Source of the DNA: Orobanche coerulescens
Lineage: Eukaryota; Streptophyta; Magnoliopsida; Lamiales; Orobanchaceae
Length of the DNA: 64,000 nucleotides
Direction: 5' to 3'
Assembly: GCA_033398695.1 (NCBI GenBank)
Contig: CM065814.1
Coordinates: 18,844,358-18,908,357 of the forward strand
The notes under the pieces are model-generated. The model was not told where the DNA came from. It did no database searches and saw only the letters and a list, made by a program, of their open reading frames with translations. This document shows, piece by piece, positions 22,833-35,829 of the stretch (position 1 is the stretch's first letter; each line of letters starts with the position of its first letter). The translations under genes and the position numbers were made by a program.

Positions 22833-24100
22833 ATGGAAAGAAATCTGAGGGGTCGTGGCAGAGGGGGACGAGGCCGCGGTAGGGGCCGAATCTCGATACC
22901 TCGAGCCAACAGACGCGCGAATGCGGATCAGAGTTCCGCAGACAGTGGTTCACCTTCTAGGGAACAATCGCACCACAGTGGGCGCGGGGATGCGCGTGTC
23001 GATCCTTACGTCGTAATGCAGGGCATGATGACACAGATGACCCAGATGGGTCAACTAATGGAAGCTATGCAGAGGGCCGCCATCGCCGCGGCAGGGGCTC
23101 ATCCTCCTCCCGTGATTGGCGGACCCGTGAGTCGGATTATCGCCGACATCTCGCCAAATGACCACCGACTTTTGAAGGCTCCTCGAGCTCGCTGACATTG
23201 TGCATTGGATCGAGCATTTTGAGAAACTTTTCCAGATGGTGGACTGCCCGGAAGAGAATCGCGTTTCAGTAGCCGCGTATTACCTTGGCAAAGGCGCTCA
23301 CACCTAGTGGCTTTCAGTAAGGCCAGCTGATGGTGTTTACACTTGGGAGGAATTTAAAAACCTCATGCTAGACCGTTACTACCCAGGGCCACTCCGCGAG
23401 GCCAAACTGTCGGAACTATTGAACCCCAACCCGTCTGAAGACGATGATGTATTATCTGTTGCTGAGAAATTCCAGGCACTCCTTCCTTTGCCACGACAAT
23501 TATCCGAACAGAGGCCGACAAGATCAAATACTTTCTCAAGAGGCTTAAACCCCGAATGAGAATGCAGCTGTTGAATCACCACTGTACTACCTTACCAGAG
23601 TTCATCGAGAAGGCTCTGGAGTACGAACTCACCGCGAAGGAGATTTCCAAGAAACAACCCCACCCAACAACAAAAGGTCCAAGAACCGTAACTGCATCGA
23701 GAGTAATCGGGGGACATTCAGGAAGCCCCAGTCATTGCCAAACCCTTATGATCGACCACCCATGGCGTCAAAGCCCGCCGGATCGCACTCTCGAGCGGTT
23801 CCCTCTTCCGTGGTGTGCCACAACTGTGGGGGCCAGGGGCATATCAACTTTAATTGCCCAAAGCCTGCCATCACATGCCATACTTGTGGGAAGAATGGTC
23901 ACCATGCTTGTTTTTGCAGGAGTGGGCCCGGACATGATCCAGTGGCGTCTCATGCTCCAGTTCAATCTTCTGTCCAGAACCGGACGCCTCCGTCCGCTTC
24001 CTATCAGACCACCGGGGCGAATAGGGGAATGGGCCGTGGGAATCAAAGTGGTACACTGTGCCAGATCGCGAAACCCAGGATTTACGAGATGAAGAAAGCT
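22833..24100 (+). pseudogene. Element C gag
   Basis: Gag binds and packages the element RNA. ATG 22833 opens an Arg/Gly-rich N-terminus with RGRGG repeats. The coat domain follows over about 23010-23700 but is spread over three frames. A frameshift lies near 23185, a TAG near 23306 stands where a Trp is expected, and a further shift lies near 23475-23560. Two zinc knuckles, CHNCGGQGHINFNC and CHTCGKNGHHACFC, are intact in the frame 23735-24376 at its residues 28-41 and 48-61. Product could not be made from this copy. Confidence 0.85.
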
Positions 24101-24521
24101 GACGATCCCGAGGCCAGCATGATTTCAGGTATACTCGAGATCCACTCCCAGCCTGTATGTGTTTTTTTTGATACCGGTGCTTCACACTCCTTTATATCTT
24201 CTTCTTGTTTAAGTCATTTGCCTCTAGACCATGTTATCAATTGTGAGCCCTACGTGATTGGTCTACCTGATGGTAGAAGAATTATTGGAAATCGTGAAGT
24301 CCAGGACTGTCCGATTCGTTTGAACGACCGTGAGTGGTTGTCAAATCTGATTGTAGTCAATCTACCTAAAGGATGATATAATCTTGGGTATCGATTGGAT
24401 GGATCGTCACGATGCAATACTCAGTGTCCGCAAACGCATGGTTACCGTCACTTCTGATGATGGATTCGAGTGTATTTTTTGAGGCGATAATCCCAGTCGT
24501 TCTGGGAGAGTCATCAGCGCT
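24100..24521 (+). pseudogene. Element C protease
   Basis: The aspartic protease active site DTGASHSFIS is at residues 146-155 of the frame that opens at 23735. A shift at about 24372 moves the reading to the frame that joins RT, where an ILGIDW phrase follows. TGA at 24480-24482 stands where related elements have Arg, one C-to-T change from CGA. Protease normally cuts gag-pol into its parts; this copy is broken twice. Confidence 0.8.
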
Positions 24522-25652
24522 ATGAAAGCAGTGAAACTGCTAAATCAAGGGTGTATTGGTTATTGGTGCTACATGACCAAAACAGCAGATCGACCAGTTG
24601 AATTGGCCGACATTCCGGTAGTCCGAGATTACCCCGATGTATTTCCAGACGAGTTACCAGGTTTACCTCCTCATCGTGACGTGGAGTTTATTATTGAGTT
24701 AGAACCAGGTACGTCCCCGCTCTCAAAAGCACCGTACCGTATGGCTCCGACTGAGATGCAAGAATTGAAGAACCAGCTTGAGGAGTTGACTGACAAAGGC
24801 TATATTCGACCTAGTGCGTCCCCTTGGGGAGCACCAGTGTTATTCGTACGGAAGAAAGATGGATCTCTACGCTTATGTATTGATTACCGTGAGCTGAACA
24901 GGGTAACCATCAAGAACAAGTATCCCTTGCCTCGTATTGATGATTTATTGGACCAACTTCAGGGAGCTGCCGTGTTTTCTAAGATCGACTTGAGATCTGG
25001 TTATCATCAGTTGAGGATTCGAGAGTCTGACATTTCGAAGACAGCATTCCGTACTCGCTATGGGCATTATGAGTTCGTGGTGATGCCATTTGGACTGACT
25101 AATGCACCGGCAGTATTCATGGAGTTGATGAATCGAGTTTTTATTAACTATCTGGATCGCTTTGTAGTCGTTTTCATTGACGACATTCTGATTTACTCTC
25201 GCAATCACGAAGAGCACGAGCGTCACCTTCACCAAGTTCTCGATACATTGAGGCGGGAACAACTTTATGGGAAATTTTCTAAGTGTGAATTCTGGATGCC
25301 TGAGGTTGTCTTTCTCGGGCATGTGATATCAGCCGAAGGGGTGAGAGTGGATCCACAAAAGACGGAAGCCATTCGAGATTGGATACCACCGAAGAACGTG
25401 AAGGAAGTTCGTAGTTTCCTCGGCCTAGCAGGTTACTACCGACGATTCGTACAAGGATTCTCTAAAATTGCGCAACCAATGACTAACTTACTGCGAAAGG
25501 ACAAGAAGTATTTGTGGTCAGAAACATGTCAGAAGAGTTTTGACGAGCTCAAGAGTCGATTGATTTCGGCCCCTGTTTTGGTCTTACCAAAAGGAACGGA
25601 AGGATTTGTGGTGTATAGTGACGCGTCGAGACGAGTCCAGGATGTGTACTAA
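24522..25652 (+). pseudogene. Element C reverse transcriptase
   Basis: An open frame of 376 codons. It contains a PYRMAP segment, [30 protein letters not shown] with catalytic Asp155, the [12 protein letters not shown] block and FIDD (218-221), the YxDD-box equivalent. The start at 24522 is only the first ATG after the nonsense codon at 24480; in the functional polyprotein this is continuous with protease. The frame ends early in the RT/RNase H link ([12 protein letters not shown]), where a one-base shift near 25635 departs from the family sequence. The catalytic domain itself looks intact. Confidence 0.92.
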
Positions 25653-25960
25653 TGCAGGAAGGGAAAATGATTGCCTATGCATCGAGACAATTGCGACCCT
25701 ATGAAGTTAACTATCCGACCCATGACTTGGAGTTAGCAGCCGTGGTGTTTGCTTTAAAAATCTGGCGTCACTATCTTTATGGAATTTCCTGCCAGATCTT
25801 TACAGACCACAAGAGCCTAAAGTACATTTTTACTCAGAAGGAGTTGAACATGAGGCAGAAAAGGTGGCTAGAATTAATCAAGAACTATGATATCGAGATC
25901 CTTTATCATCCGGGTAAAGCTAATGTGGTTGCCGACGCATTGAGCCATAAAACCGTGTAG
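25640..25960 (+). pseudogene. Element C RNase H
   Basis: Frame 25652-25960 holds the RNase H block: [12 protein letters not shown], then [20 protein letters not shown], then [11 protein letters not shown] and VVADALS. RNase H removes RNA from the RNA-DNA hybrid. The YSDAS part lies in the preceding frame because of the shift near 25635. TAG at 25958-25960 interrupts the continuation into integrase, which stays in the same frame. Confidence 0.88.
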
Positions 25961-25966
25961 GAGCAG

Positions 25967-27514
25967 ATGCTGAGCCGTTTGACAGCACAGAGAGAGTTGC
26001 AGTTGGACCTTATGAGGTCAGAAATTGAAGTTTGGTTACAGCGTGTTCAGGGACAACTTTGCACCCTTGAGATTTCTTCATCTCTTAATGATATGATCAA
26101 ATCGAAGCAAGTTACGGACCCATTCTTATCTCGAGTTCGGGATGAAGTAAACCAGGGGAAAGCCCCTGGATTCGTGATCCACGAGGATGGATTGATACGT
26201 TTTAGAAATCGAGTTTGTGTACCCGCTGACGAAGAGTTGAGGAACTCTATCATGAGAGAAGCCCATGCTACCCCGTACTCTATTCACCCGGGCTCTAGCA
26301 AGATGTATAAGGATTTGAAGCAGAATTATTGGTGGGGAAATATGAAATGTGAGGTTGCCGAATTCGTTTCGAGATGTTTGACCTATCAGCAGGTTAAGAT
26401 TGAGAACCAGCGACCCGCAGGAATGCTGAAACCGCTCCCGATTCCTGAGTGGAAATGGGAGGACATATCTATGGATTTTATCACTAGCTTGCCGACGAGT
26501 CGTCGAGGAATGAATACGATTTGGGTGATTGTGGACCGTCTGACCAAATCAGCCCACTTCTTGGAGATTAAGGACACGTGGGGCCCCGAGAGATTGGCCC
26601 AGCTGTTTATTAAGGAAATTGTGAGACTACACGGTACCCCCAAGAGCATTGTATCAGACCGTGACGGGCGATTTGTGTCACACTTCTGGAAGGCAGTTCA
26701 TCGTGCGATGGGCACGCAGTTGAATTTCAGTACGGTTTTTCATCCGCAGACTGATGGTCAGTCGGAGAGAACCATCCAGACTCTAGAGGATATGTTGAGA
26801 GCTTGTGCTCTTGATTGGAAGAACGATTGGGAACCCCAGCTACCTTTGGTGGAATTCACTTATAATAATAGTTGGCACACTTCGATTCAGATGGCACCGT
26901 ATGAGGCATTGTATGGCCGTCGCTGTAGGTCCCCTTTGTGTTGGGACGAACTGTCAGAATCTCTGAGTACGGAACCCGATATGTTGTTAGCCGCCTGTGA
27001 GAAGATCACTTTGATTAAGAGTCGGTTGTTAACGGCTCAAAGTCGACAGAAGTCTTATGCTGACCACCGTCGACGACCGCTTGAGTTCGAGGTTGATGAC
27101 CATGTGTTAATGAAGGTGTCTCCTACTCGAGGTGTTTTTCGTTTCGGAAAAAGGGGCAAGCTGAGCCCAAGGTACATTGGGCCGTTTGAGGTTCTGGAGC
27201 GTGTAGGTGATCTGGCCTATCGACTAGCCTTGCCACCGACCTTGAGTAAGATTCACAACGTGTTTCATGTCTCCCAGTTGAGGAAATATGTTGCTGATCC
27301 GAGCCACATACTTCAATTCGAAGATATTGAATTAGCAGAGGATCATTCGTACGAGGAGCGTCCTGTACGGATACTCGAGAGGAGGATCAAGCAGTTGCGG
27401 AACAAGACGATTCCCCTACTGAAAGTTCAGTGGTCACGACACGGAGTCGAGGAAGCTACGTGGGAGACCGAGGATAGTATGCGAGCGAGATACCCCGAGT
27501 TATTTACCCCTTAG
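25967..27514 (+). pseudogene. Element C integrase with C-terminal chromodomain
   Basis: An open frame of 515 codons in phase with RNase H. The zinc-binding part has H100, H107 and C137, but residue 140 is Tyr where the family has the last Cys (CLTYQQ). The catalytic triad D170, D231 and E267 is present with the canonical 35-residue spacing. A GPFEVL...LPPTLSKIHNVFHVSQLRKY block follows. Residues 455-510 form a chromodomain-like end (LKVQWSRHGVEEATWE...), which guides chromoviruses to heterochromatin. The last codon is 18 bases before the polypurine-tract hairpin region. Confidence 0.92.
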
Positions 27515-27549
27515 TTTCGAGGACGAAACTCTTTTTAAGGGGGGAAGTA
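27513..27549 (+). promoter_or_regulatory. Pre-PPT hairpin and polypurine tract, element C
   Basis: AGTTTCG-AGGA-CGAAACT (27513-27530) is followed by the polypurine tract AAGGGGGGAAGTA (27537-27549), which abuts the 3' LTR and would prime second-strand synthesis. Confidence 0.8.
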
Positions 27550-30332
27550 TGTAATATCCGACTGTAACTTTTCATTTTTACCTGTCATTGTATTATTCGG
27601 ATAATCTGATTATCATGAATCGTTGCATTTAGTATTACGTCGTGGTATTATAGATTTGAATATCATATCGTTGTTATTTCATTTCATATGTGATGATTCG
27701 ATGTTAATTGGAGTGTTGCATTTTCGAATTTTTTCTGTTAATGTAGCGTACGCTACACAGTAAGATTAACGTACGCTAATCCTGTGCATTAGCGTGCGTA
27801 AGGTTTCTTCGGTTGCGTACGCTAAGAGGGAATCGGGCGTGATTGACTTCAGACGTAAACTCCTTAGTGTTAGCATGCATGTGATCTAAGTCCGAAATGC
27901 CGTGTCGGTGAGAATCTACTTTTATTAGCGTGCGTAACCCATTTATCATTAGCGTGCGCTAACGGCCAGCCGATAATTCAAGACAAGAGCCATCGTAAGC
28001 CGCTTACGTCGTAATATCGACCGGATAGCGTCGTAAGTTCATTAGCGTACGCTAATCTGTCCCGAGAAGCGTGCGCTAAGTCTCGCATGATCTATTTATA
28101 GGACCACTGCTTTTTCATTTCTTCACAACCCCAAACCGAATTTCTCTCTTCACATATCATACCTCTGCACTACCAAAACGATATCAACCTTCACCAACTT
28201 GTTTCTAAGCCTTGAATCTTGGAGTGGAGCTCATTTCCTTGGAGATTTGGAGTTGTTTTTGAGCTTGGAATATATTCTCTCATAGCATTGAAGTTGTTCT
28301 TCATTTCTGGAGGTAGGTGTGCTTTCTTCTATGCATTATTTTCTTATGTTGATGATTAATGACGAATTATACTTCACCTAGAGTTAGATTAAGCAAGTAA
28401 AACGTGGTTATAATTAAACTCTTTAAACACCTCTTGATGAATATGATAAATGAGGGTTTAGATTAGAGGAGTTCTTGATATTGTAGTAATGGTAACCATG
28501 TTTGTAGTTGTCATTACTCATCTTCTGGACGAATTTAGCTCAGTAGGACATTGTTGGATCGGTTAGCTTCATCATAACTGGATTTAGTCAAGAACTTGAT
28601 ATCATAAAGTTTTTAAACACCATTTTAGGTATTTATTTACCTTGAGAAGAACTTGATAATGTTAAAGATAAGATTAGATGATCTAGTTCAGAAATCTTAG
28701 AAGCTTTAACAAATCATATTTGTTCAGTTTCACAAGTCTTTGAAGAATGATAAGGATCTTACAACAATAACTTTTCATTAATCTATTGTGTTGATAACTT
28801 GGAATGTGGTTCATCATCATGCTAAATAGATAGTGTTCTTAAGTAGATGATGCTGTTTATGAATGATACTATCATGGTAGATTGAGTATCAAATTCATTA
28901 TGACTATCCTTTTATAATAGGAGATGTTGTAGAACATGAGAATTTGATTTAAACCAATTTTATTGGCAAATTGAAGATGTTTTTGTTCATGGAATAACAA
29001 GAGAATTACAGGACACTTTTGGTATGGTAATCCGATTTTGGAAGATGAATTAGTTGTAATGAAACCTTTCATTAATCGTTAAGGTATTCATCAGGGGGGG
29101 ATGAATTATTCGAGTAGGTTGCGGGCGTCGTTTCCTACGAATTGATATTAATATTATGTGAATATGTTATTGAATGAATTACGTTTCATTCAAGGTTGCT
29201 TGTTCGATTGAGTGTTTAACCGAGGATACCGTCTGTTTGATCATTTGGAGAAGGACTATCTTTCGCTTACGGATTTGAGGCAAGTTATCTTGCTTGGTTA
29301 TAATGATGATTAGATTCTTCTGATGGTTATATCTTTCATATGTATGAATTGTTCATGAAATGTTTTGTCGTGATTTGACATTGTCCTTAACGTTATTCCG
29401 TTTCCTTCATGGGGTTGCATTCCCAAGTACGTCGTTTTGAATCATTGAATCTCGTTGGCCTTATTTTCACTTCGGTGAGTTTTTCTTGATCCTTAATCGG
29501 ATATGTGATTTGTTGAATTCGTTGTCATGTTGTATCATGACATATCCGGAATCATATCTGCGTTCCGATTGGTCACTGTGTAGGATTTTTAGCCAGGCAC
29601 ATATATAGTCATGCGTGGATATTATTCCTCATTGGACTGTGCACACGGGACGTAGTTTCGTGAGGCTAATTAGGTACATTGTCCCACGTATATTTCTGGA
29701 TTCCGTATACGGGGCGGACATGTACACGGACACATTTCCGGATCGGGCGTACTGTGATGTCCATCTTTGAGCCATACTGTAAATCGTCCATAGTATTGGA
29801 TGCTTGTGACTGTTCGTTTCATACGCCCGAGGGGTATGATTGATAGTCGAAATGATTTCTTTGAAATCTATATATGTGAATTGTATATGTCAGAAGAATT
29901 TATTATCATATATATCTGACCCTGTGTTGGGCGAAATACTTGTATTGTATTTTAGGTCGAGGCAAAGGCAAGGCACGGGAAGAGCATGTCGACGGCGAAG
30001 GGTTCGAGGGATACTAGTTCGGGGGCCCCCACATCTCTTGTTGTCCGGTTATGTTAAACCGTGTTATGTTATTTCCTGTTTCATTTAAATTGCTATTTGG
30101 TTGTATTTGACATTTGAAGTATTTTCCATCTCCATATGGTTTATACTTGTTTTTGGATCCTGTGTATTGTAAGGCCGTTGGCCATGTTTTAATAAACTCC
30201 TAATCGGAGTAATGACTATTCATTGTGGTTCGGTATCACAAATAATATTTGTTTAATCTGTTTTGAATATCGTCTGGTGGGTCCTAGTGTGGGATTCACG
30301 GCACTGTAATAGCCGCTTTTTGGGGTGTTACA
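27550..30332 (+). repeat. Element C, 3' LTR
   Basis: Same start and end as the 5' LTR. Palindrome array at 27740-28085, TATA-like at 28093, polyadenylation signal AATAAA at 30191-30196. Differences from the 5' LTR are few except for a dense cluster in the array. Confidence 0.95.
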
Positions 30333-30337
30333 CTACC

Positions 30338-31826
30338 GATCATCCCTGGATAACCAAACTGCCATACTAAAGTTCGAATCTCCTTTCATAGTACCATTAG
30401 TGTGTTATCCAGTTGGTGAGTCTCACTCAGATCTTCACCACGATATGCATTATGCACTAAATGCGTATGTACATCAATCCCATTTTCAAAACCAGTTTGA
30501 AATCATATAATCTTGTCACGAAGACAATTTTCGAAAGTTCTTTTCAAAAATTCCAAAACTCAAAACATAAATTTTCGTAAGATCACGAAATCAATTTTCC
30601 AAAAATTAACTAGCTCGCTAATGCCAAGTATTCAATAATAGTGTCCTCCGAATCCACACGATTTTGAAGTTTAAAAATGAAAACTATGCAAATGATTGAC
30701 CACATCTATACCCCTGTATACCAATCTGGCTCGTCACAAATTCCACTGACATTCGGTCGGAAAACTACACGATAGAATCCAAAATCTCAACGTATAGGCT
30801 CCGATAAAAACTCTTTTTTCCACATATGGCTCACAACGTCAATCATTAACACATCCTGGATCACCTCAATTATGCTATGACAAAACATTGGATAATCAAT
30901 AAATCAAATACAGCGAAAGACTACCCGAGAAGTTTCATTTGAACAAGTAAACCCAAAAACCTCAAAAGGCGAAAATAAAAATGATTGTTAAAGTGTTTTA
31001 CAAATCTCGGGAGTTTTACAAAACAGAAAAGCCTTTTGAAATATTAGGGTCTCAGCCCATATCCCTTTTCACATAACAAGAAGTTTAAAAAAAAAACTAG
31101 AAAACCCTTATGGACCTCAAGTCCTGAGTTACAAAACTATTTCAAAGTCGATTGGGTCTCGGCCCAAAATCATTTTCCGTAAAACGTCCGTAAAACATTC
31201 ATTTTAAAAAATATCATTTTCAAATGCTCAAAAACAGTTTCATGTATCACGAAATGATCTATCATGACTACATGTTCTTCTCAACCATGCACAACATTTC
31301 TCCCAAAGGCACAATTCCGTTCCGAAATCTAACCGATATATTGATTCCTAAAATCATAGTTTCTCAAGATCATCAATCCTGTCTCACTCTGTCATCTCAT
31401 ACTGTGAAGCATAATATCTTTTTGAATCTCAAAACATATCAACTTAGAATGGCAATATATCTCAATGAAATTTAAAAATCCTAATATTTACAGATCGTGA
31501 AGCCGACGATTCCCCGTGATACTGGCACGTCTCGACTCAAGAAAATACTCGACACAGGTATTTTCAAAACACACATTTTGCAAACTCAGTTCAACTTGAG
31601 AACACAACACATCTCTTTCAAAAGAATCACGTTAGCACTATTTGGAAAAGTTTACAACAATCCCAGTACCACACTGATAAATCACATAACCCATAAGCCC
31701 GAGTGAACAACAAGAACTCACGGCTCTAGTATTAGTCAATCGACAACTCGAATGACGCGACCAAAACACGACCCAACTCGACCCAAATGCCTAGGTTTTC
31801 TCAACCTAAGCTCTGATACCATATTC
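30338..31826 (-). other. Element B interior, 5' part (non-coding)
   Basis: No retroelement domain on either strand. Near its right end it carries the primer site and, just inside it, an inverted repeat TAGGTT...AACCTA (31792-31808). Confidence 0.7.
31810..31821 (-). promoter_or_regulatory. Primer binding site, element B
   Basis: TGGTATCAGAGC on the minus strand, a full match to the plant initiator methionine tRNA-type primer site, five bases from the LTR. Confidence 0.9.
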
Positions 31827-34800
31827 TGTAACACCCCCAGATTTAACCGGAAATATTACAGCGTCGTGGGCCCCGAGATGGAACCCACAAGGCTAAAAGA
31901 AATTTTTGAAAACATTTACAAATGCCCAAGAGGCCAATGACGGTACTATCCGTAAAAATGCACAAAGACTTATAAAATCCATTTATCAAAAACCGTCGTA
32001 AAAACTCATTTGAAATCGCAAGGCCAAACAGCCGACACTCAAAAGTTTAGAAAACGATTTCCAAAGTAACCTCAGTTACCAGATACCAAAATAGCATTTC
32101 AAAATACTCACGCATCGGAAAAAGACCTACTATAAAGATACTCTAGCAGCGGAATACAAGAACCAATCAAGAAACTCAATGCACAAAACATGTCCTAGCC
32201 CGTATCCTCCGGGAAGCTCATCTCTTCACGACCGCTACAAGCTCGATACTCCAAGAACCTAAAAAGAAATCCCACGACGGGGTCAACCATAATATCCAAC
32301 AATGATAATCGTCACATCACATTAATAACTACATACCAATGACAATACAACATAAGAATACGACTAACGTAATCTTACCGCCATAACTTTACTTACTCAA
32401 GTCATTCTCATCAGAATAACCATTATCACATTTCACATCTCGTACTTGATTAACCAATAAACTCGAACCTAATATCTGTATTGTACCTCAAACAATACTC
32501 CAGATTCTCAAACTATCATCACCAACTCACGATACGGAAATATACCATTTCTAACCAATACGATCCATCGAATAACATCATCAAATCCCAAGACGATAAC
32601 CGATTGTCCATCAAAGACAAAAGGAAATACGGAACATACCTCGATATATGAAGTTCCACGACAATCATATCAGTCTAATTCGAGATCAGATCAATGCAAT
32701 ACGGACACGGTCCTAACACAAGACCTACAAGTGCATACTCATATGACCACGTCAATATGCTCAAAACAATAACAACAGTATATACTCAATGGAAATCCCA
32801 TGATCCAGCGCCCTCAGCATAGATCCCAAGATGATCCTACTAGATCAACACGAGGTGGATAACCAACAATATACATATGCAAAACAACACAACACTGGGT
32901 AATCCAACGATCCAGCGCCCTCAGCATAGATCCCAAGATGATCCCGTCGGACCAACACGAGGTGGAAAAACCCGTCCAATGATCCAGCGCCCTCAGCATA
33001 GATCCCAAGATGATCCCGTCGGACCAACACGAGGTGGACATCTGATCCAGTGCCCTAAGCATAGATCACACGATCCCAACGGATCAACGCAACATAAAAA
33101 ATACACATATGCAAATCAATATGTTCATCGACATGAACAACACAAGACTCAATAACATGAATGACATTATGACAAAACAACTAGGACGACCTCATGTTCA
33201 GCAATATGAAAGACAACCTGCATGATCAACATCATCAACACTAAACCGAAATCAAAACTAAGATACTTGTCCTGAGTCCTTCAGGAGCAATCTCGATGTC
33301 AAATCATCACCGATGATTATCCTCAATGCTCGACGATCCAAACGCACCATGAACTATAGGTATTCATATCCTCATCTTTCTCGCAACGTAACCTTGATAC
33401 CCGAACATACCAATAACCGAGATAAAGCATATACATTATGATTTACCTCCCATAATCGGAAGAACGATATACAATCTAAATACCCCGAGTTCACAATAAT
33501 AATCATCGTTATATGCATTATAAACGAAATGAAACCGAAACCATTCATTAAATATTATAACTGAGCAAGTAATAACTTGCCTCGATACCGATACGACGAT
33601 GATGAAGCCACTACCAATTTCATTGCCTTTGTCTACGAGCTCCTCAGCCCTAACCACGCAATTCACGAACATGCTCCAACATGACCGCAATATACGGTTA
33701 TAATCACCGATCGATTATCACAACCTATCGCAATAATAAATTTAACACAGATTCGATAACAATCAATAATCGATATAACCAATCCACAAACTCAACGGTT
33801 CTACGATATATCGGTTAAACATAGACTGTACAATCCAACTCGAACCAGTACGAATTCATAATCATAATACGATGTACTGCATTGTCTGCCTACTTAACGC
33901 ACGTTAATCACTCAATGTAGCGTGCGCAAAGTCGCTCCCGATAACATGCGCTAACCAGTAAGCTTAGCGTGCGCTACTGCTGTACAGTTTGCATGTTTTA
34001 CATGTATCGATCAACATATGGCGATTATCAAGAACATTAAGTAATTCGAAACCATGTTCAAAGCTATCAAGACAACGAAATCCGATATCCTTTAACATAT
34101 AAATAATCATTCAACTTATAATCCAAGTCCTATATCCATATATCATCTTCCTCAATATCCACATCATGAAACCTTAAGAACGTAACAATACTTCCATAAT
34201 CTATCATTACAGTGAGTAATTATCAACAATAACGTCAACATCCGAAACTGAGGAGAAGAATTAACCAACTTATCTCGAGAGGACGAACAACATGATTCGA
34301 ACCATACGAATCACATCAATATCCATATATCAATAACAACATCATCATAATCCGGTAATCCATGTCCTAATCATACTTATTAACTTGTTTATACGATAAT
34401 CATCAACTTAAAAACATCAATCTCCAATCCAAAAGGAAATCCAAAGATGAAGAACTATTACCTTGTATAGACGAACTATGAAGGAGAAAAATCAACCTTA
34501 TTCCAAGAATCATCAATAATTTCAAGAACAAGACTTTAATCCATGTTCCTTAGCTTAATCTTTGTTAAAAATCATCACCTCTCAGTGTTTGGAACCTCCA
34601 ACCTCTCTCTAAAAACTCTCTCTCTCGGTTGCAATGAATGAATGGACGAAATGAAGGATATTGCCCAACTACACATATATATACTGTATATTATTAACGT
34701 ACGCTAACATCTTCATTTAACGTACGTTACATGCTTAGCGTGCGCTAACCCTTTTTTGTTAGCGTGTGCTATCGCGGTCCAGAGGCTACTGACTTGCTCC

Positions 34801-35502
34801 GGACATCAGCTTGCGTACGTAATGCCTATGCAATAACATACGTAAACTTCACTGTCTAGCGCACGCAAAATCTTGTATCTTAGCGTGCGCTAATCGTAGT
34901 TGACTTGCTACAGTCTGCACCTACCCCGAATATGCTCGTGACCCCACATGCCGAAAGCAACCAATAAAGCCAAGATTCCCTGTTGACCGATCTGATATTA
35001 GCGTGTGCTAACAACAGGCATTAGCGTGCGCTAGTGCTTTATGACAAACATCAGTTGACTTCGTCGGCACATGCGCCGAAAGTGACCGGGTCCACACGTA
35101 GATTCCCTCTGATCTGTTCTGAACTAGCGTGCGCTATCTTTTACCATTAGCGTGCGCTAAACCTACACGATAGCGTGCGCTAGGAACGCATATTAGCGTG
35201 CGCTAATAATGCTACACTTAGCCATTTCCCGCAATTTCTGTCCAACGTCTTGACATAGCAAAAACGAACATACAACACACTGAATCCAATAATATTTTCA
35301 TACGATATACCCAATATCGAAAGTGCGATAACCTGATACACGATATTCTCAATTGTAATTGTCTACCAAATACGACAATTATACTAATACTGACATCTCA
35401 GTCCTTCATTATTTTATCAATACTGTACAGATTCCACGCTGTACAACATAACTCGGATAAAATAATATTAAACAACAGTAGTTGAAATTTCGGATATTAC
35501 AA
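31827..35502 (-). repeat. Element B, 5' LTR
   Basis: 3,676 bp. Minisatellite at 32792-33085, near-palindrome clusters at 33890-33985 and 34695-35210, and a TATA-like region at about 34674-34688. It is in inverse orientation to the solo LTR that starts 22 bases to its right. Confidence 0.93.
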
Positions 35503-35829
35503 TATCATTGATTGATCATCCTATTGTAATATCCGGAATTTCTACTACTATTATTTAATATTATTTTATCCGAGTTATGTTGTACAACGTGGAATCTGTA
35601 CAGTATGGATAAAATAATGAAAGACTGAGATGTCAGTATTGGTATAATTGTCGTATTTGGTAGACAATTACAATTGAGAATGTCGTGTATCAGGTTATCG
35701 CACTTTTGATATTATGTATAGTATGAGAATATTATTGGAAAGAGTATGTGTATTCAGTATGCCGTATGTTCGTATTTTGCATGTCGAGACGTTGGACAAG
35801 AATAGCTGAAAATGGCTAAGTGTAACATT

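Larger units (their letters stand above)
19627..30332 (+). mobile_element. Element C, complete Tekay-like Ty3-gypsy chromovirus (inactive)
   Basis: The element is 10,706 bp with LTRs of 2,781 and 2,783 bp. The flanks CAACC and CTACC (30333-30337) match at 4 of 5 positions as target duplication. The order is gag with two zinc knuckles, protease, RT, RNase H, integrase and chromodomain, then polypurine tract: a Ty3-gypsy chromovirus. The long LTRs and the RT/integrase sequence style point to the Tekay/Del clade. Nonsense codons at about 23306, 24480 and 25958, plus frameshifts in gag, at about 24372 and at about 25635, make it defective. It is the innermost and so the youngest insertion of this nest. 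Confidence 0.93.
15005..35502 (-). mobile_element. Element B, LARD-like LTR retrotransposon, interrupted by C
   Basis: The element has LTRs at 15005-18696 and 31827-35502, a polypurine tract at 18697-18712 and a primer site at 31810-31821. Interior pieces are 18697-19626 and 30338-31826. Without C it is about 9.8 kb, of which about 7.4 kb is LTR; the interior is about 2.4 kb and has no gag or pol signature. Its termini, primer site and hairpins match those of the chromovirus-type elements C and D, so it probably used their kind of enzymes in trans. The source of those enzymes is not shown by the sequence. Confidence 0.85.

Noticed and set aside
22833..27514. Element C as an intact autonomous retrotransposon
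   Set aside because: Nonsense codons near 23306, 24480 and 25958 and several frameshifts break gag-pol, despite near-identical LTRs.
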